Below are positions 38,011 through 52,509 of a DNA stretch of 64,000 bases, piece after piece. The position numbers and the translations under genes were made by a program. A model generated the notes under the pieces. That model ran no database searches, had not been told where the DNA came from, and was given only the letters and a program-made list of their open reading frames with translations. The DNA comes from Campylorhamphus procurvoides (Eukaryota > Chordata > Aves > Passeriformes > Dendrocolaptidae). Location of the stretch: NCBI GenBank assembly GCA_013396655.1, contig WBMV01004761.1, forward strand, positions 572,661 through 636,660, in the 5' to 3' direction. How positions within the stretch are numbered: position 1 is the stretch's first letter; the number at the start of each line of letters is the position of its first letter.

Positions 38011-41000
38011 TATGTAGAAACATCTGTGCTTCCCCAAAGGTACCTGGACAGTGGGCAAATGGGACATACAGGCACATGCCAAAGGATAGGCAGAGGGGAA
38101 AGGGAGAGGAGGAGAGACAGCTGGAGAAGCACAACAGCAGAGCACTGCTCCAAAAATGACCAGAAGAGAAAGAATAATGGTTGCCATTATTAATTAACAT
38201 CATCACATCCCATACTGGTCCACAGCATCCATAAAGCAGACCAGGGGCCACAAGAACCCTTCTCCCACTAATGTTTCTTTCCAAAAGGATGTTAGAAGAC
38301 CACAGATTTGACTATCTGGAGCAAAATATACACACCAAACAACAGTTCTGTCCACAAACAGCCAATGAGAGTGGCTGTGCACCTCTGCACTTCAAAGGTG
38401 GAGAAAAATAAAGGCTATAAGTAACATAACAAAAATAATAAACATGACTTGTCCTAATGAGCAAGACAACTAGCTCCTCAATAGATTAACAAACTGATGT
38501 ATATGCACACTATCACAGAGCATGATGTGCTTGAAATGAGAAGAGCTTTCATGGCATTTTGGAAAGTGAGATGGTAAAGATTTCCACGCACAATCTCAGT
38601 CAGGATACTATGAATAGAACTTTACTTTTTCATGAAAAATACAGGTGGACTCCCTGTCAGTGAAGAGTAAGATCAGAGGTCTGTTATGTCAGCTGAAAGA
38701 TTGCACTTCCTACAGCCTAGTTTCTCCTGGCACTAGGAAGTGCCACTGGGTTCAGCAAGGGAAAGTGCCAAATCTTGAATCATCAAGACTTCCTGCTCAC
38801 TCCGCAATGACTCAGAAGGTATCTTTCTAACTTCTACCCGCTGCTTGTTTCCCTTCTCACCATGCTGCTCATATTAGATAAGGGTAGTCAGGCAGAAAAC
38901 ATTACACAACCTGATTTCTGTTACCTAAAGTTCTGTTTTGGTTTCTTTTTTTCACTTGCTTTTACTAGTAGGCAAAAGGCTTACTGGCAACTTTGCAGTG
39001 CATTTTTTTCTTCTATGAGATTTGTCTGGTGCAAGATAATTTCTGGTACAGATTCTTTTCTGGGCAGAAGACTGACATGTCTGGACTAGATCTTACCTGC
39101 CATTTCTCAGCAAATTTTGTTGTTGTTTTTTTTAATTGAAAAAATATAAATTTACTGGAAATGAACCTCTTTGTGGAAACTTTTCGGAGCTGACAGATCA
39201 CATGGGTCAAGGTTACGTTCTCAGTGAGGATGCAGGAGCCTCAGATTCGTGGCCTGCATCAAATGGACAAGAGAGATTGATTCATTACACTGTTGTGATT
39301 CCCCTGACAGGATGAGGCCTCTGTACTCAAATCTCTCACCTCATGAATACTGAATCCCTTACACAATATGAAATAGCTCCTTGGGAAGAGGGAGAGCACC
39401 TCCACACAGAAACTTGCAGAATGGGGAAAATGTCTGAAACACTAAAGACTGAGTGTCCTGGTCTCAGATCTCAGTCCCTGCTTCAATCCAAGCAAAAAAT
39501 ACTTTGTGTCATATTGCCCACAGTGCTCTGGGTAGCCACTGCAGTGACCTGTGTCTGGCAGATCTGACCCGAAGCACTGTTTATGCATCCTTTCACTCAG
39601 GGTGATCAGTGAGGACAGCTGAGCTGCTCCCAAAGCATAGATCCAGTAGTTAAAGAGCTGAAGTAAGGTAGTAAATTGTGACCAGAAGCGATACTAAAAA
39701 CTGTCAGGGACGCCTGTTGATGAGGCATCTCATAGCTAGCCTAAATCTCCTACAAAGTTTCCACTGGCACCCCAAAATGCAGATGGAATTTCAGGTGCTT
39801 CAGGCTGCCCACTGGAGGCCCTTCTCCTCACAGGCCATGGACAGTCCCTGTAGGCAGCACCCAGTGACCCCAAGCAAGTATTTTACCTCATCATCCCCTC
39901 AGCCCCCATTGCCTAAGCAGGTTCCTAAGCTGGTAAGAAGCTGTCATCTCCAGGAAAACCGAAAAACAAGATAGACTGGAGCAAACAAAAGCCACACTGC
40001 ACACCCACTCCTCTCCAGCAGAAATCACGTGATCAACAAGCCACATCCTGGTCATTCAGCCTGTGGTGTCTCAACTCTTCTTATCGAGAGTGTAGCCCCA
40101 CCACCAACCATGCTCTGATACCACCAACAATAAACCTGACTCACAGCCAGACACAACAGCCCAACAGGCCAAGATCTAAACAATAATCCGCTGGCATTTA
40201 CCAAACTGCAGAAAGGATGCACTGACTTCAAAGCTCATACCTTGTGTCTTCTTTCTCTACCAACCTACACCTGATGGTGTAAGAGGCCACCTCTGGAGCT
40301 GGACACCAGCAGTGGGTTAGTTTTGCATGAGGGGACCTGCTCACTGCAGGGCCACAGAGTTCCTCCCTGCCTGCAGCTGCCCTGCAGTCAGGCATGTGTT
40401 TGTCATTGTGTGGGAAACTTGGCTCTCAGGAAGGCTTTGAAAGCTACTCCCAGCTGTGCCATGGCAAAGCTGCTTTCTGGAGGAAGGGATTCCTCATCAT
40501 TAACATCGTTGTCATAGGCTAAGGAGGGCTGTACCTTCTGCTGCTTCTCCTGCTCTTCCTCCCTAGTCCTGGATGCTAGTCCTCACCCAGGGAGGGTGCA
40601 ATCCCTTGCTGCTCTGCTTCAGGGGCAGTCGCTCCTGGGCTGCAGGACCAGCCCTCCTCAGTGCTGTAAGGCTCTGTGCGAGTCAGGTACCCCTTGCTCT
40701 GCCCTCCCCAGCCAGCCCCATCCCACTCCTAAAGCCCTGTTGGCAGAATGCCTCCTGGCTCCTAAGAAAGCATTCCCTCAGGAGCTGTTCCTAATTGGTG
40801 GTTTCCTCCTTTTTCTCTTACGTCGCTGAGTTTTGCTTCCTAGCTCATATTTTATAAGGCTGGTTTTTAATAGGCCATGCAGGCTGCCAGACCTGAGTCT
40901 ACCTTCAAAGTACTGGGAAAAAACATCCTGTCTGCAAACCAGGGGATAGATGTGGCTTTGTGTCTGGATGCAGGTTCAGCCAGTGGGCCCATCCAGAGGC

Positions 41001-44000
41001 CAGTGAGAGCTCTAAGATTTGAGGTTCCATGCCTTTCACATTTTGAGCAGTGCCCAAGTATCACAGTGATGGGCACTGCAGTACAAAGAACACAACCTGG
41101 GAGTGGTTTCCAACATACATTCCTGAGATCAGCTAACCCATGGCATAGTGTACATGATGGGTGTGAAGGGCAGGAAAGATCTTCACAGACTACAAACAGC
41201 CTGAATATTACCCTCCCATAATTACTATATCCTTCTTCTCCAGGGATCATCAACTGGAACTGGGAATAGATGAACCTGAAAACAGTACAGTCTGAAACAC
41301 AGACAGATTTTATTGCTGTACACCCCAGCAGCTGAGGAAAGAGTGACTAAATACAGGTAATTCACCGGGAGATGACAAACATGCAGGAGGAGCCTTCTGC
41401 TCTCTTCTGTAGGCCAGGCATAGAAGACAGAGGCTGGCAGATGCAGCATCGTCCCCTTCTGCTGCCTTGATCATTTCTGTCTCAGTCCTTCCCCTACAAA
41501 CTTACCTGGTCTCCCACTGCTGTCTCCAAGGCTGCTTTGGCCCTTTCCTCCTATGCAGGGACTTGCAGGGTGGTCTGGGCAGCAGAGCTGATATACTGAA
41601 GCTGAACACCCATCACATACCAGAGGCAACTGGACCTTCCACCATCTTTCTCTTTGCCCTGAGATCAAGTCCTGGCTCTGGCAGACCTGTCACAGCAGCA
41701 GGGCCTGTGTCCCACCCTGGGTGAGCTGCCACTTGTCTGAACAGCCAAACTCCACGCTCAGGGAGGAGGCAGGGATGGAGGCACATAGCTGTGATTATTA
41801 AAGCCACAAGATATTCTCAGGAGGAAGCCCAGGCTGAACTCTGCAGTGGCAGCTGAAGTTCCAGTCCCTGGAGGCAAACTGCAGTGAGAAGAAAGCCAAA
41901 AAAGCCCCACACAAGCACAGACAAAATCTTCCTTCCTCCTTCCGTCAGATCATCTCCCTTGCCAGTTGCTCAGCTCCTCACCTCCAAATCCCCACCAGCT
42001 CCTGTGCCTGAGCAAACCTGCAAATTATCAAACCTCACCTGTTTCTTTGCTCAGATCCAAACTTTGGAGTCATCACCCCTATCTGCTCCAACCTCTCACC
42101 CTTGTCACACTCCACTACTGCTTGTAAAGCTTTCTCCTCTCCAAGGAGCCCACACACAGTGTGACTACTGAACTCCACACGTGGCTGGCAAGTCATGAGG
42201 GGATGTTTGTGCTCCCGATCCAATTTGCAGAACCAACCAACATACCGTGAATTACAAGTGTCAGATATCACAGGCACATCTCCAGCTGGATTTTCCATTC
42301 AGAGAAGTATTGGTTCCAGAAATGGCAGCAAGTGCCTCCCAAGTGTAAGAAGGAAGGGTGACTGTCAGAGGGGGGTCAGGGCTGCCTTTATCCTTCCTCC
42401 TCACTCACTTGTGAGCTGAGGATGGGTTGCCTGAAGTGCACCACCCATCACTGCCTGTCAGTGAATATTCAGGCAGTCTGTCTTGCATTTCTGAGCCTTT
42501 GATCCTATTTGCCTACAAATCTCCTCGGAGATAAGCGCAAAGAAGGGAGACCAGAGACAGGATTGTTTCTAGAAAGAATAGTGTGTCCTCTGCTTTCCCA
42601 TGGAGAATCAGGAGTGCTGCACCCCTTCCAAGACACTGGCCTCGTGCTCCAGGGACAAGCCCCATCACCGAACCTTGGCCCAAGGTCACAAAGAAGGAGC
42701 TCTCAACTCAACCCTGTGAACAGCAGAGCAGGGTTTACTTAGGTGTTTATTTAGGAATTATCACTAATCATTGTAAGCACTATATACAAAGACTGAGGTT
42801 CCAGTGGAAATCATGGTTTGCAGACACAAACATACATACAGAGAAGCTCATCCTTGCCATGGGGCTTATAGTCTAAAGAGGAGCAGATGCTGACGCGAAA
42901 GGTCACAGCAGGAAACAGACCAGAGGCCGTCTCAGTCCAACCTGAGTGCTCAACTATCAGATAACACATGTAGGGAGAGAAAAACATCGGGAGGAAGCAG
43001 TGTCTGTAAAAGAAAGCAGGTAAAGTACGTGGGAGATCCAAGCAAAGAGATTCACTGGCACAAATCCCCAGCATCATGTATTCTTGTAACCATAAGACAT
43101 CCTGATGAAAATACTCAGAGAGAGAAAGACAACTGGGTGTTGCTGCTGTCCTTGGACACACAGGATTGAACAGATATTCAATTAGATTAAGAAGCAACCA
43201 GTCCAAACTTCATCAAAGTAACTAATTTCCTTCACTCATCTGTAACTGGACTAAGCCATCCCAAACACAAGAAGTTGTGGAAGCCAAGAATTAAACAAAC
43301 AATTTTATAAAATGATTGGACAATTATGTAGATGAGAAGAAACAAAAATGACTGCTAACAACACTTTTGGAAGAGAGGCTAAAATTTATGTTCCTGGTCC
43401 CAATCCCAGCTCTAATAGACAGGAACCAGAAAGTAATGGTAAGTGCTGAACAGATTATGTTACATCTCCCTGCTGCAAAGTTCTTGCACCTTCCCCTAAA
43501 GCATCTGGCAAAGGCATCAGAGAAAGCATCAGATAATCAGAGACAGGATCCGTGAATAAATGGATTTTGGGGCTCACCCAGTTTGACCATTTCAAGGTTC
43601 CAGTGTTTCCAGGGTCAAGATTGCAATCTCCATATTTGCATATATAAAGTCCTTGCCAACATCACTGAAGTGAAAGCATTTGAAGTAGCATTGCCCTTGT
43701 TTGTGATGAGTTGTGGATCTCATTATACTGTTCCTGTTTTACCTTAAAGCTCCAGAACCTGATGACAGATGGTTAGGTGAGAAACGTGTTGTCTGCATAA
43801 GACTAGTTCCTAGTCCTCTTGTGTGTGGGAAAACCAAAAATTGTGACACTAATGCAACATGTTTTCTTTACTGTGGGGAAAAACTATAAAATGCTACTTG
43901 AAGGCAACTTTTAGGCTCACAAACCAAGAGGCAAAGAGAGAAAATGCAGCATTTATTCTTTTACAAAAGCTCATGATTTTACTGTAATCACAAATTTTTG

Positions 44001-45727
44001 TGGTCCACTTTAAAATGTCTGAAACCTTGGGGTTTAGAATACTGAATTTAAGGCACTGTGAACTGCTGCTTTAAGCTCCATGTCTCAGTTCTTGCTAGCT
44101 TCTCTCATTTGTAGGGCTTCTGCTCAGCAGCTCTTCAGAAGCCCTCCCCTGCAGGGTCTGCCTCCCCCCATGCTGCTGACTTTCTAGATTTCATCAGACA
44201 TCCCATTTGAGGCACTGTTTTTCTTAAAGCTCCAGCTCCCAGACTCACTCAATTATGTGAAAACTCACATCATATAAGGGAGAGTTCTTACTTTTCATAG
44301 CTGCCAGGGAAAGCTAGCAATGGAGCCTGACTGTAACCCTAAAGCTCAGGGTTGAAGGCCTGAGAAAAACACCAGTATCTGCTTACACTACTGAGACATT
44401 AACGATTTGAGAGATTTGGGGCTTGGATTGTGTGTATGAAGTCCTTCTCACCCCTCAGTTTTGAATGAATCTCTCTTGCCTCCAGCTGCTGTTATGCTCT
44501 CCTAAATTTACCTCACTTCTTCCTAAAAAGGCTAAAAAAGTGCTCCACAGCAGTGTGAATTCTGGATAAAAAAAAGGAGATTGATGTTCTCTGAACAAAA
44601 AAAACTCAGCCCAGCTCAGGCACTAGTATGGTCCTGAGCTTTATCCCAGCAAATGTCACCACTGTGTCTGCCTCCCACCTTCCAGCTGAGCTCTTTGTCC
44701 CTCTCCATTGTCTCAGGGCACACCATCCCCTGGTGCCAAGGCGTGAAAACACCTCTCCTTTTCTTTTTCCCCCCTTTCCTCCCTGGTTCCCTTGTCAGGT
44801 GAGCAGAGCTAGCCAGAAGCTGCTAAAGGTTACGACCAGTTTCCCACTGCTGCTGTAATTTGGCTCTTGTTTCTACAGCACAGCACCCTGTTGAGGCTAG
44901 GCTTTCCCCAAAGGCTCTCCAGCAAAAGGTGGAGGGAATTGGTCCTGAGGGTTAGGGCGTTCACAACTTACAATGGGAAGCAAGTCAGTGCTTAAACCCA
45001 GGCTCTGACCCAAGTTTAGCATACAGTGTGAACATGCCCACGTACTACAGTCTTGTCCTGGGGCCAGTGTCTTAGGGCATCATCTTGAGGTTGAACACAC
45101 CTCCTAACTTCATGTAGCCTGCTCAGCAAGGGGTTTCCAGTGCATCCCTTACCCTGGTATGCAGGTGTGTGAGATCTGCATCTGTGGCTGATGCACACAG
45201 GCAGAGCTTTCCAGGGAAGGTATGTTTTCCAGCTCATTCCTGTACCAGTATTGCCGCCACCTGGAAATGCGAGGAATGAAGGGCTCCCAGCCACTTCCTT
45301 GCCTTCATCCCTCTGCCTCCTCTAAGCCACAAAGCACCCTCCTCTATTTCAGCTGGAGGGAAAACTGGCAGCTTCCCAGCTCTTGTGGTTACAGTGTCCC
45401 AAGCGTGCAGCCTGTTGTAAGCCCTGCTATGCGAAGGATGGGGGCCTTATACTCTTGGTAAAAACACAGTTCCTGGGCACTGGGGGAGGCTTTGGAAAAA
45501 GGAAGCAACCCCCACTCAGTGCACTCACAGTCCTCTACCTTCTGGGAGGAGGCAACTTGCCCTGGGCTTTCCTGTCCTTGTTAGTTTAGAATTTAAGTTG
45601 CAGATCTGTGTGAATGAATACAGGTTTGTGTGTTCGGCAGAGCTGTGCACATAAAGGAGAAGGGGTTTTGTCCATGTATTTTATGGCACTGTCTGGATAC
45701 AGAGATGGGAGGGACTTTATATGCTGC

Positions 45728-45763
45728 ATGTGCACGTGCACATTTTCATGTTGTCTGCACGTG
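45728..45763. promoter_or_regulatory. 16-bp perfect palindrome centred on CACGTG, plus a second ACGTG
   Basis: ATGTGCACGTGCACAT (45728-45743) is self-complementary, with an E-box/HRE core. A further GCACGTG ends at 45763. It lies about 100 bp left of the best enhancer candidate. Confidence 0.2.
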
Positions 45764-45829
45764 TGTGCATGCGTATGTGCATTTCCATATTGCATCTAAT
45801 AGGCTCTTTGTTTCTCCAGAGAAGAAGGA

Positions 45830-46265
45830 AAAGGAAATCCGCATGTAATGAATCCATTTATTTTATGGAGCTCCCCTGGAGAGGGGCCGGGGAGCACGAT
45901 TTATGCAAAAAATCAGGCAGCTGCTGTTGGGAGGGGGACATCAATCTGGTTTTAATTTTCATTCGTAAGTGGAGGTGGCCACACAAGCCAAGGCCTCGTA
46001 AACTCCCCATAGAGGAGAGTGGCCCGTTGGTGTGAGGCTGTCAGAGCCTATTTGGCTGTTAGTATCGAGCTGCACTCCTCTGCATCTGACTAATTCCCGC
46101 CCTGTTGTTCTGCTTTCTTAGGATGTGTTTCCCCGTGCTGAGGCCTCCCATTAGAAGAGAGAGGCAGAGCTGTAGAGGGGCACAGACTGAAATCTTTGTA
46201 TTGAAGGGTAAAAAAGCCCTTTACAGAGCATTTGCAGTTTATGCCACAATTCCGTGTATAATGTA
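45830..46265. promoter_or_regulatory. Candidate conserved non-coding enhancer (homeodomain/octamer-rich)
   Basis: The block lacks repeats and is packed with developmental-factor motifs: TAATGA (45846), CCATTTATTTTATGG (MEF2/CArG-like, 45854-45868), ATGCAAA (45903-45909), CATCAAT with TTTTAATTTTCATT (45939-45962), and CTGACTAATT (46087-46096). Isolated CpGs survive in AT-rich context. The texture is that of vertebrate conserved elements, but conservation cannot be measured here. Confidence 0.35.
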
Positions 46266-46271
46266 TACTAT

Positions 46272-46335
46272 TAAAAAACAGGAAAAAAAAACACCAAAAA
46301 CCCCCCAAAACAACAACAACCAAACAACAAAAAGT
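46272..46335. repeat. A/C-rich low-complexity tract
   Basis: A mixture of A runs, a C run and (CAA)n directly to the right of the enhancer candidate at 45830-46265. Confidence 0.85.
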
Positions 46336-47446
46336 AACATGACTTTTATGCTACAGGCCAGTTCCTCTCTGTCATTTATAAAATCACAGGGAGTGAGATG
46401 GGGTGGAAAGACTTATGGGTTGGAAGAAATGGCCTGGAAACTATATATAACTCATCAGTCTTCTTTCCATCCCTGCCATTTTGCATAACTCAGAGCATAT
46501 CGTCAGGACTATGGGTGCAAAAGGACAGTGGAGAAGTTCCTGGTGGGAGAGATGCCTTAACAGGGCAGAGCTCTTGACAGAATTCTGTTTTACTATCTGA
46601 TTCTTCATCAGATTAAGATTTCTTGGAATTTATCCATCAGTACTATAAGAGAAAACTGCCCATAACATACTATAACTCATTCTGTGACTGTCCCATATGA
46701 CAAGAAAGTTGCATTTGGCTTCCTGATGATCTCCCCCAGCTGTCTGTGCATGGCATAACTGACATGCAAAGAACCTAATGCAAAATCTAACGCAGGGTCT
46801 GTATTCTTTACCATAATCTCATGCTTGTCCAATAGAGGTAGGCAGGTAAGTGGACAGACAGATAGATCAATTCAGGAAACCAAGAATGAAAACTAGTCTT
46901 TCCTGAAAACTGTCCTTACATGCTACCAGCAATTAATTACCAGACAAAGTTAATAATTTTTTGTATTTTACTTACTCTGTGTAACTTGGGTCCCTTCAAA
47001 GAACATAGATTCTCTAGTTCTCAACACTGAATGATATTTTTAGATCACTCAGATACATGTTGTCCTTCCAGAGAACAGACAACACTTGACTGTTGACATT
47101 GAACTTTTAAAGACTTTTCCTTGGCAGAATGAAGGCCCAGTGGTGGGTCAGTGAGAAGAATTTGGAAGAAGAGGTGTGGTTCACTTACCACTCCCTAAAA
47201 TGCCCAAACCACCTTGCAGAAGAAGGATTCCTTTTCAGAGCTACAAGAAGGAAGGTGGCTCATTTCCATGTAACACCTTTGTTGATTTTCCAGGTAGTCT
47301 TTCCGTGGCTTTCTAAGAACATCATTTGGCACCAGCTTATAAGTCAAGGGTGTTTACACTATGCTGCCAGCAATACAGCCCCTGGCACCACACTGCTCTT
47401 GCATCACCAAACATTCTGAACCTCCTGTTCCCAAGTATCGGGAAAG

Positions 47447-47462
47447 AAAAAAAAAAAAAAAA
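47447..47462. repeat. Poly(A) run
   Basis: Sixteen consecutive A. The sequence to its left shows no recognisable retrogene. Confidence 0.9.
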
Positions 47463-50039
47463 GATGCCTTGAAGATATAAACACCAAATACATATGCATT
47501 GGTGTGAAATGCTGATTTTAAAGAAACAGCCACAAAGAATGGGTTTTTTTCCTGAAACTAGTGGGATCAGGGCCCCTCACTGAAGCCAAAAATGGTACAT
47601 CGATTGGGCCATCAGTTTTCAGGCCAAGAGAAAGAACAGTTTTTAGAGACTATGCTGGAAAAAGAGTCTGATCTGTGGAGGAATGGATCAGATCACAGAG
47701 TTTCCACCAGCAGTAACTTTCAAACATAAAGTTGGATCCATTCCATAGTTTTGTTTTGGAAGAAACTTAATTGCTTACTAAGTCTCAGAACTGTAGCGGA
47801 GACCTCAGTTTTACAGTAAAGTGCCATTGTCCACACCTGCCCCTTGAGAATCTCCAATTCAATGATTTTACTCTGTTTGACAGACAAGACTGAGCACCAA
47901 AAACCAAAACAGTGTGCAAGACAGGTGAGGAGCTAAAAGTAAACAAATCACTTTAAAGATCTTCTGTTTTACATTTTTCATCCTTGTATATAAACATAAC
48001 TGTCTATAGTAGCATTGCAAAGGATACATAGAACTAGGGAAATGTTGGACTGATCTACCTCTCCACCTTTTGCATGTTTTCACTTCCACTTATCAACTGC
48101 ACATTTCAAGTCATCTTATGAACTAAACATCTTATGAAATCTTGATTGAATGATGCTGTACCTATCAAAGTTTTTCAGTGGTCCTTTCAACTACAGCTTG
48201 TGCAACTCTTAATGTGTTCATCTTTATACAGACCTACAGGGAAGAGAGGCACAATTATGTTCAAATTATGGGTAAGTCCCTGAGGAACTCAAAGACTAAG
48301 GCTTGTCCCACACTGAAAAGCTCATCCAGCCAAAGAGGGCTGCTGATGTGACTATGGCAGCAAAACCCTTCATGCAGATGTCTCCAAACTAATGCAACCC
48401 TACAGTGACTTACATTTTTGTCACTGAGTAAACAAGGAAATGGCCCTAGGCTGGGAAAAGGAGGCAGTAAATAATGTCCAGTCCAGCAGTTAGACTTCTA
48501 GACACCACACCATATTCCCTCTAGGTGGCTCTGCCAATGTAGCTATGCTCCTGATCATACAGTAATTAAACAATTATTTTTCAAATAAAAACACACAGAC
48601 TGCAATTAGGTACTCTGTACTTCATGAATGGCCAACATACAAAAGCTTGGTTCATACTATTCTCTTGGAATTTGACTTCTGCTTCTAAAAATGTGTCCCT
48701 TAATTGCTCACAAGAAAAACATGTTGGAAAAATCACAGAAAGTCTGTGGCAAAGCAGAGAATTGAGCTGAGGCAGTCTGCATGCCCAGGTAGTCACCTAA
48801 GAACATGGATCAGATGATGCATAAGGAGAAGGACAGCCTGGAAGCACCCTGAGGAAATTGATGCCATTGTCAGGATGTAATAACCCAGAAAACAAAACAC
48901 AAAATAATTCTGGGAAAAAGTGTGAGCTACCTCAACTCACAGACACAAGGACATGCTCACATATGCTACTGCTTGGCTGGAGACATGGCATGCTGAATAT
49001 TCCACAAGATAGCACTATATACATTCATGTGTCATGTGTCACATGGTATGACACCTCTTCTCCAAATAGACGGCTCTGAGGACAGTGAGAGGAAATAGTT
49101 TCCTGCAGTATCTCTGAAGATCAAGAGAAGCCTCCATACAGCCAAAGTGAGGACCACACAGTGGAATTAAGACAGCAACTGAGAGCAGAGAAGGTTCCAG
49201 CCTGGCCTCTGGGCACCCACAAGAGGCACAATAACTCCTGGTATTCCTTATGGAAAAGCTATAGGTGCATTGCTGGCCATTTGGAAAGAATCTTAGTATA
49301 CAATGAAGAAAGGTGGCAAAACACTTGAAGAGCCTAGTTTAGTTCAGCTGGTCAAAAACAAAGGCCCTTCTAGCATCAAATAACTCAGCATGGCCCTGAC
49401 TCCTTCCTCTAGGAGGTGATTTTCATCCAAGAACTCCTCACCAAGAGTTACACCTTTCCAGCCAGCTCATTGGAGTTCCTACTGACTTCGTCTAATGAAA
49501 GTGACTCCTAACCAATACTGGTTTAGTAAAGTTCCTACCAGATCACAACTGACCTCATCTGGTTTCTGTAATTTCCAAAATGTTTCTGCTGATTTGGCTG
49601 ACTGACTGAGCTCCAGGAAAATTGTATGTAAGCCCTGCATTTGCAGAGGGTAAACTCTCCCTCTCTGGAACACAAAAGAGAAAAGAACAAAGCCAACAGG
49701 AACAAAGTCAATTTGTCTGAATGGAAATGTTTCCAGTAACCCATGCTCTAGGGCTACTGACTCTGAGCCGAACACCAAGACATCCTGGGCAGACCAGCAT
49801 CCCATGCTACAGTGACACAAATGTCCACAGCCCTTGGCCACCTTTTTTCTAGCTTTATTTGACTGCCCCAGGCCTGGACATCAGCACAACTTCATGCTGC
49901 AGCCATGGGCAGAGAGAATTGTCCTTACATAAAGTTCTTTCATCTTGCACGGGGCCAAAAGATTAGTCCCAAAGTGGACACTTGAAAGCACCCTGTACTT
50001 TGGAGTTGAGCCCTGCAGGACTTTCAGGCACTTTCCTCA

Positions 50040-50360
50040 CCCTGCTCAAGCTCTTGGCAGAACTGGGCTTAAAAATGATTGCTTTGATTAGAGGCTTACA
50101 GGCTACTTAAACATCTGACTTCCATGCATGGCCCACGTGGCAAAGCAGGCACACCTCCCCCAAACCCACATCGAGCCTGTAACATTTGCAGACTGTGTGG
50201 GCTGCTCTTTCTCAGGGCCGTGGAGCCTGTTGCATTCCCTTCCAGCTGCATCGTTGGCCGTGTCATGCTGACAGGTTCAAGCCGTGCAGAGAGGATTGTT
50301 TTTATAACCCACTCTCTTTTAACAAAACTTTCCCAAGCTTATTCCTCTATATTATAGTCA
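50040..50360. promoter_or_regulatory. Candidate conserved non-coding element
   Basis: AATGATTGCTTTGATTAG (50074-50091), CCACGTGG-type E-box sequence near 50142-50149, several retained CpGs (CATCGAGCC, GGGCCGTGGAG, GCATCGTTGGCCGTG) and TTTTATAACCC occur in a repeat-free block. It has no coding signature despite short open frames. Confidence 0.28.
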
Positions 50361-52496
50361 AGATCACCTGCTGCTCAGGGGGATTCAGATTCTTAAAGGC
50401 AAATGGGGGGGAAAAAAGAAAAGGAAAAAAAAGACACCAGGAAAAACTGACACATAATGGCATCCAAGGAAGAAGCAAGCACCTTAGCACTAACCAGTTA
50501 CTCCAAATACTGAGCTCTACCAACACCTTTCATTCCTGACTGGCAACTCCTTTCTCTATTCTTCCCTGGTGTCACCACAACAATCTTTGCTGACCTGCAG
50601 CTCTCCTAGTATTTCAGTCCTGGGACCACAGCATATTGCCTAGTAGTTGTCTTTGAGCCTTGATTGATAGTACCCAATGCAACAGTGGCATGCTTGTCTA
50701 CTCACATATTGATCACAATTCAGCTCTGTGATCCCACAACCCATCTCTGCTGCACGCCTTGGCCTTCACTTATGACACCCCAATTGTTCTTGCCCCTCAT
50801 ACATAGCACAGATCCTTCCATGTACCTCAGTCCCAATTCACCCCCTTCTTTAGTCCATACAGAGAGAAACCAGCAGATGTGAAACGTGAATTGCTCTGTT
50901 CCAAATCGCAGCAGTCCCAAAGTCTCCACAGTTCAATATTTTACCTCCCGAAAAAGCTACCAGGCTAGACAGAGGAGGATTTAAAATCCACTTAGTAGCC
51001 TGTCCACCATCCAAATTTGAAGTGGCATTAGTTTACAAGCCTGAAACATTATGTTTATTCTGGCTTTGAATTATGTTATTAATAACTACAGTGACTCTTC
51101 ACATACTTGCCATTCACACACTGCCCAATCAAGTAAATAGTAATACTGTAAGTGCTGCTCAGGTCTTTTCCTAAACTGAAAGAATTAAATTAGAACAATT
51201 CAAGATGTCTGAGCAAATTAGTTTTCTCCCAGATCACGCACTGTCTTCTGGGAACTTCATTTGCCATGGAGCCACCTCCTCAGTAAGTTTAGCTGGGTCT
51301 TTCTGAACTCTTCTCTAGTCTTGATCAACCTAAATTTGGCTAGTGCTCGCATACTAATATTTAAAGCTCCCGCAGTGCAAATGAAAAAAACATGCTATAA
51401 AAGGATTCAAAACAATACCATTTGGTTTTTGTTTTAAAATTTTGGTATTGAATTTCATGCTATTGAATCCACAGCCCTGGAGACCAAAGTCCTCTTCTTA
51501 CTCAAAAGGAGCTGCACAGGGAAGACAAGATTCTTCACAGTGTGCTAGAGGATAGAAGTCTATCTTCCCCAGAGAGTTTAGAGTCTGAGGAATATTTAGT
51601 CCACAACTTATTTGATTAAACTATCAATGAGTGCAATGAAAGTCCAAGGCCTTTTTCAGACAGGGATATTCTCAACCACTGGACTACAAAAAACCCCAAC
51701 TTATTTCACACATGTACTGCCAAAGAGCTGTCAAATGAAAACAGCTTATTGTGAAATGTTTTTGTCATGAGAATGAATATTCACTCAAGAACAAAACAAA
51801 ACCTACCAACCTCTCTGACTTTAAAAACAAAAAGCCCTCTGGCCAAAAGTTTCAAAGCTGTTCACCACCCTCAGTTGGCCTGAGATCCAGGATCCAACAA
51901 AGTTCAAGAGCTGCTGCCCAGTAGGACAGAGAATGAGATCCCAAACAGGTGTGGACCAGGTGTGAAAAAACAGAGGGTTAACACACCCTATCCATCACTG
52001 GACAGCACATCTGTGAAAACGGAAATAAATACTAACTCAAGGCACAATCTTGTCTGGAGATGAGCAGAATTCTCCCCAGTGGCAACTACAGAATATCATA
52101 TGGTGAGGACTGCAGCTGAGCTGATTTACTATTAAACAGTGCTTTTATGTTTGCAGGAGGTTCTTGTTCTCTTGCTGCTGAAGTGCTTCTCCTTAATACA
52201 AGAGACAAAGAGTCCTAGTGCTCTTCAGAGTACCTCTCTGGTTCATTTTTCCAGTTGCAAAGCAAATGGTCTGAAAGTTTCACTGTCTTGCCAGACTCAT
52301 AAAAAGAAACCATCAAGTGCTAGCCAAATTGTGAAGAACAGCACGTTTTATGAAAACCCAATTAAAACACAGCCATCAATATCATTTTCATCTTTGCCGA
52401 GCACTGCTTTAGCTTTCTTGTTGCATGACAAGCTCATGTTCTCTGATTCACTCAGTGAGATTACAGTTAACAGTTTTGTTTTGTTAGTTTTGGGGG

Positions 52497-52509
52497 ACAC
52501 ACACACACA
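52497..52509. repeat. Short (AC)n run
   Basis: Six and a half AC units, lying within the longest + strand open frame of the window (52139-52750). Confidence 0.9.

Noticed and set aside
50270..50300. tRNA-like GGTTCAAGCC box B
   Set aside because: No box A at the right distance and no cloverleaf can be drawn.
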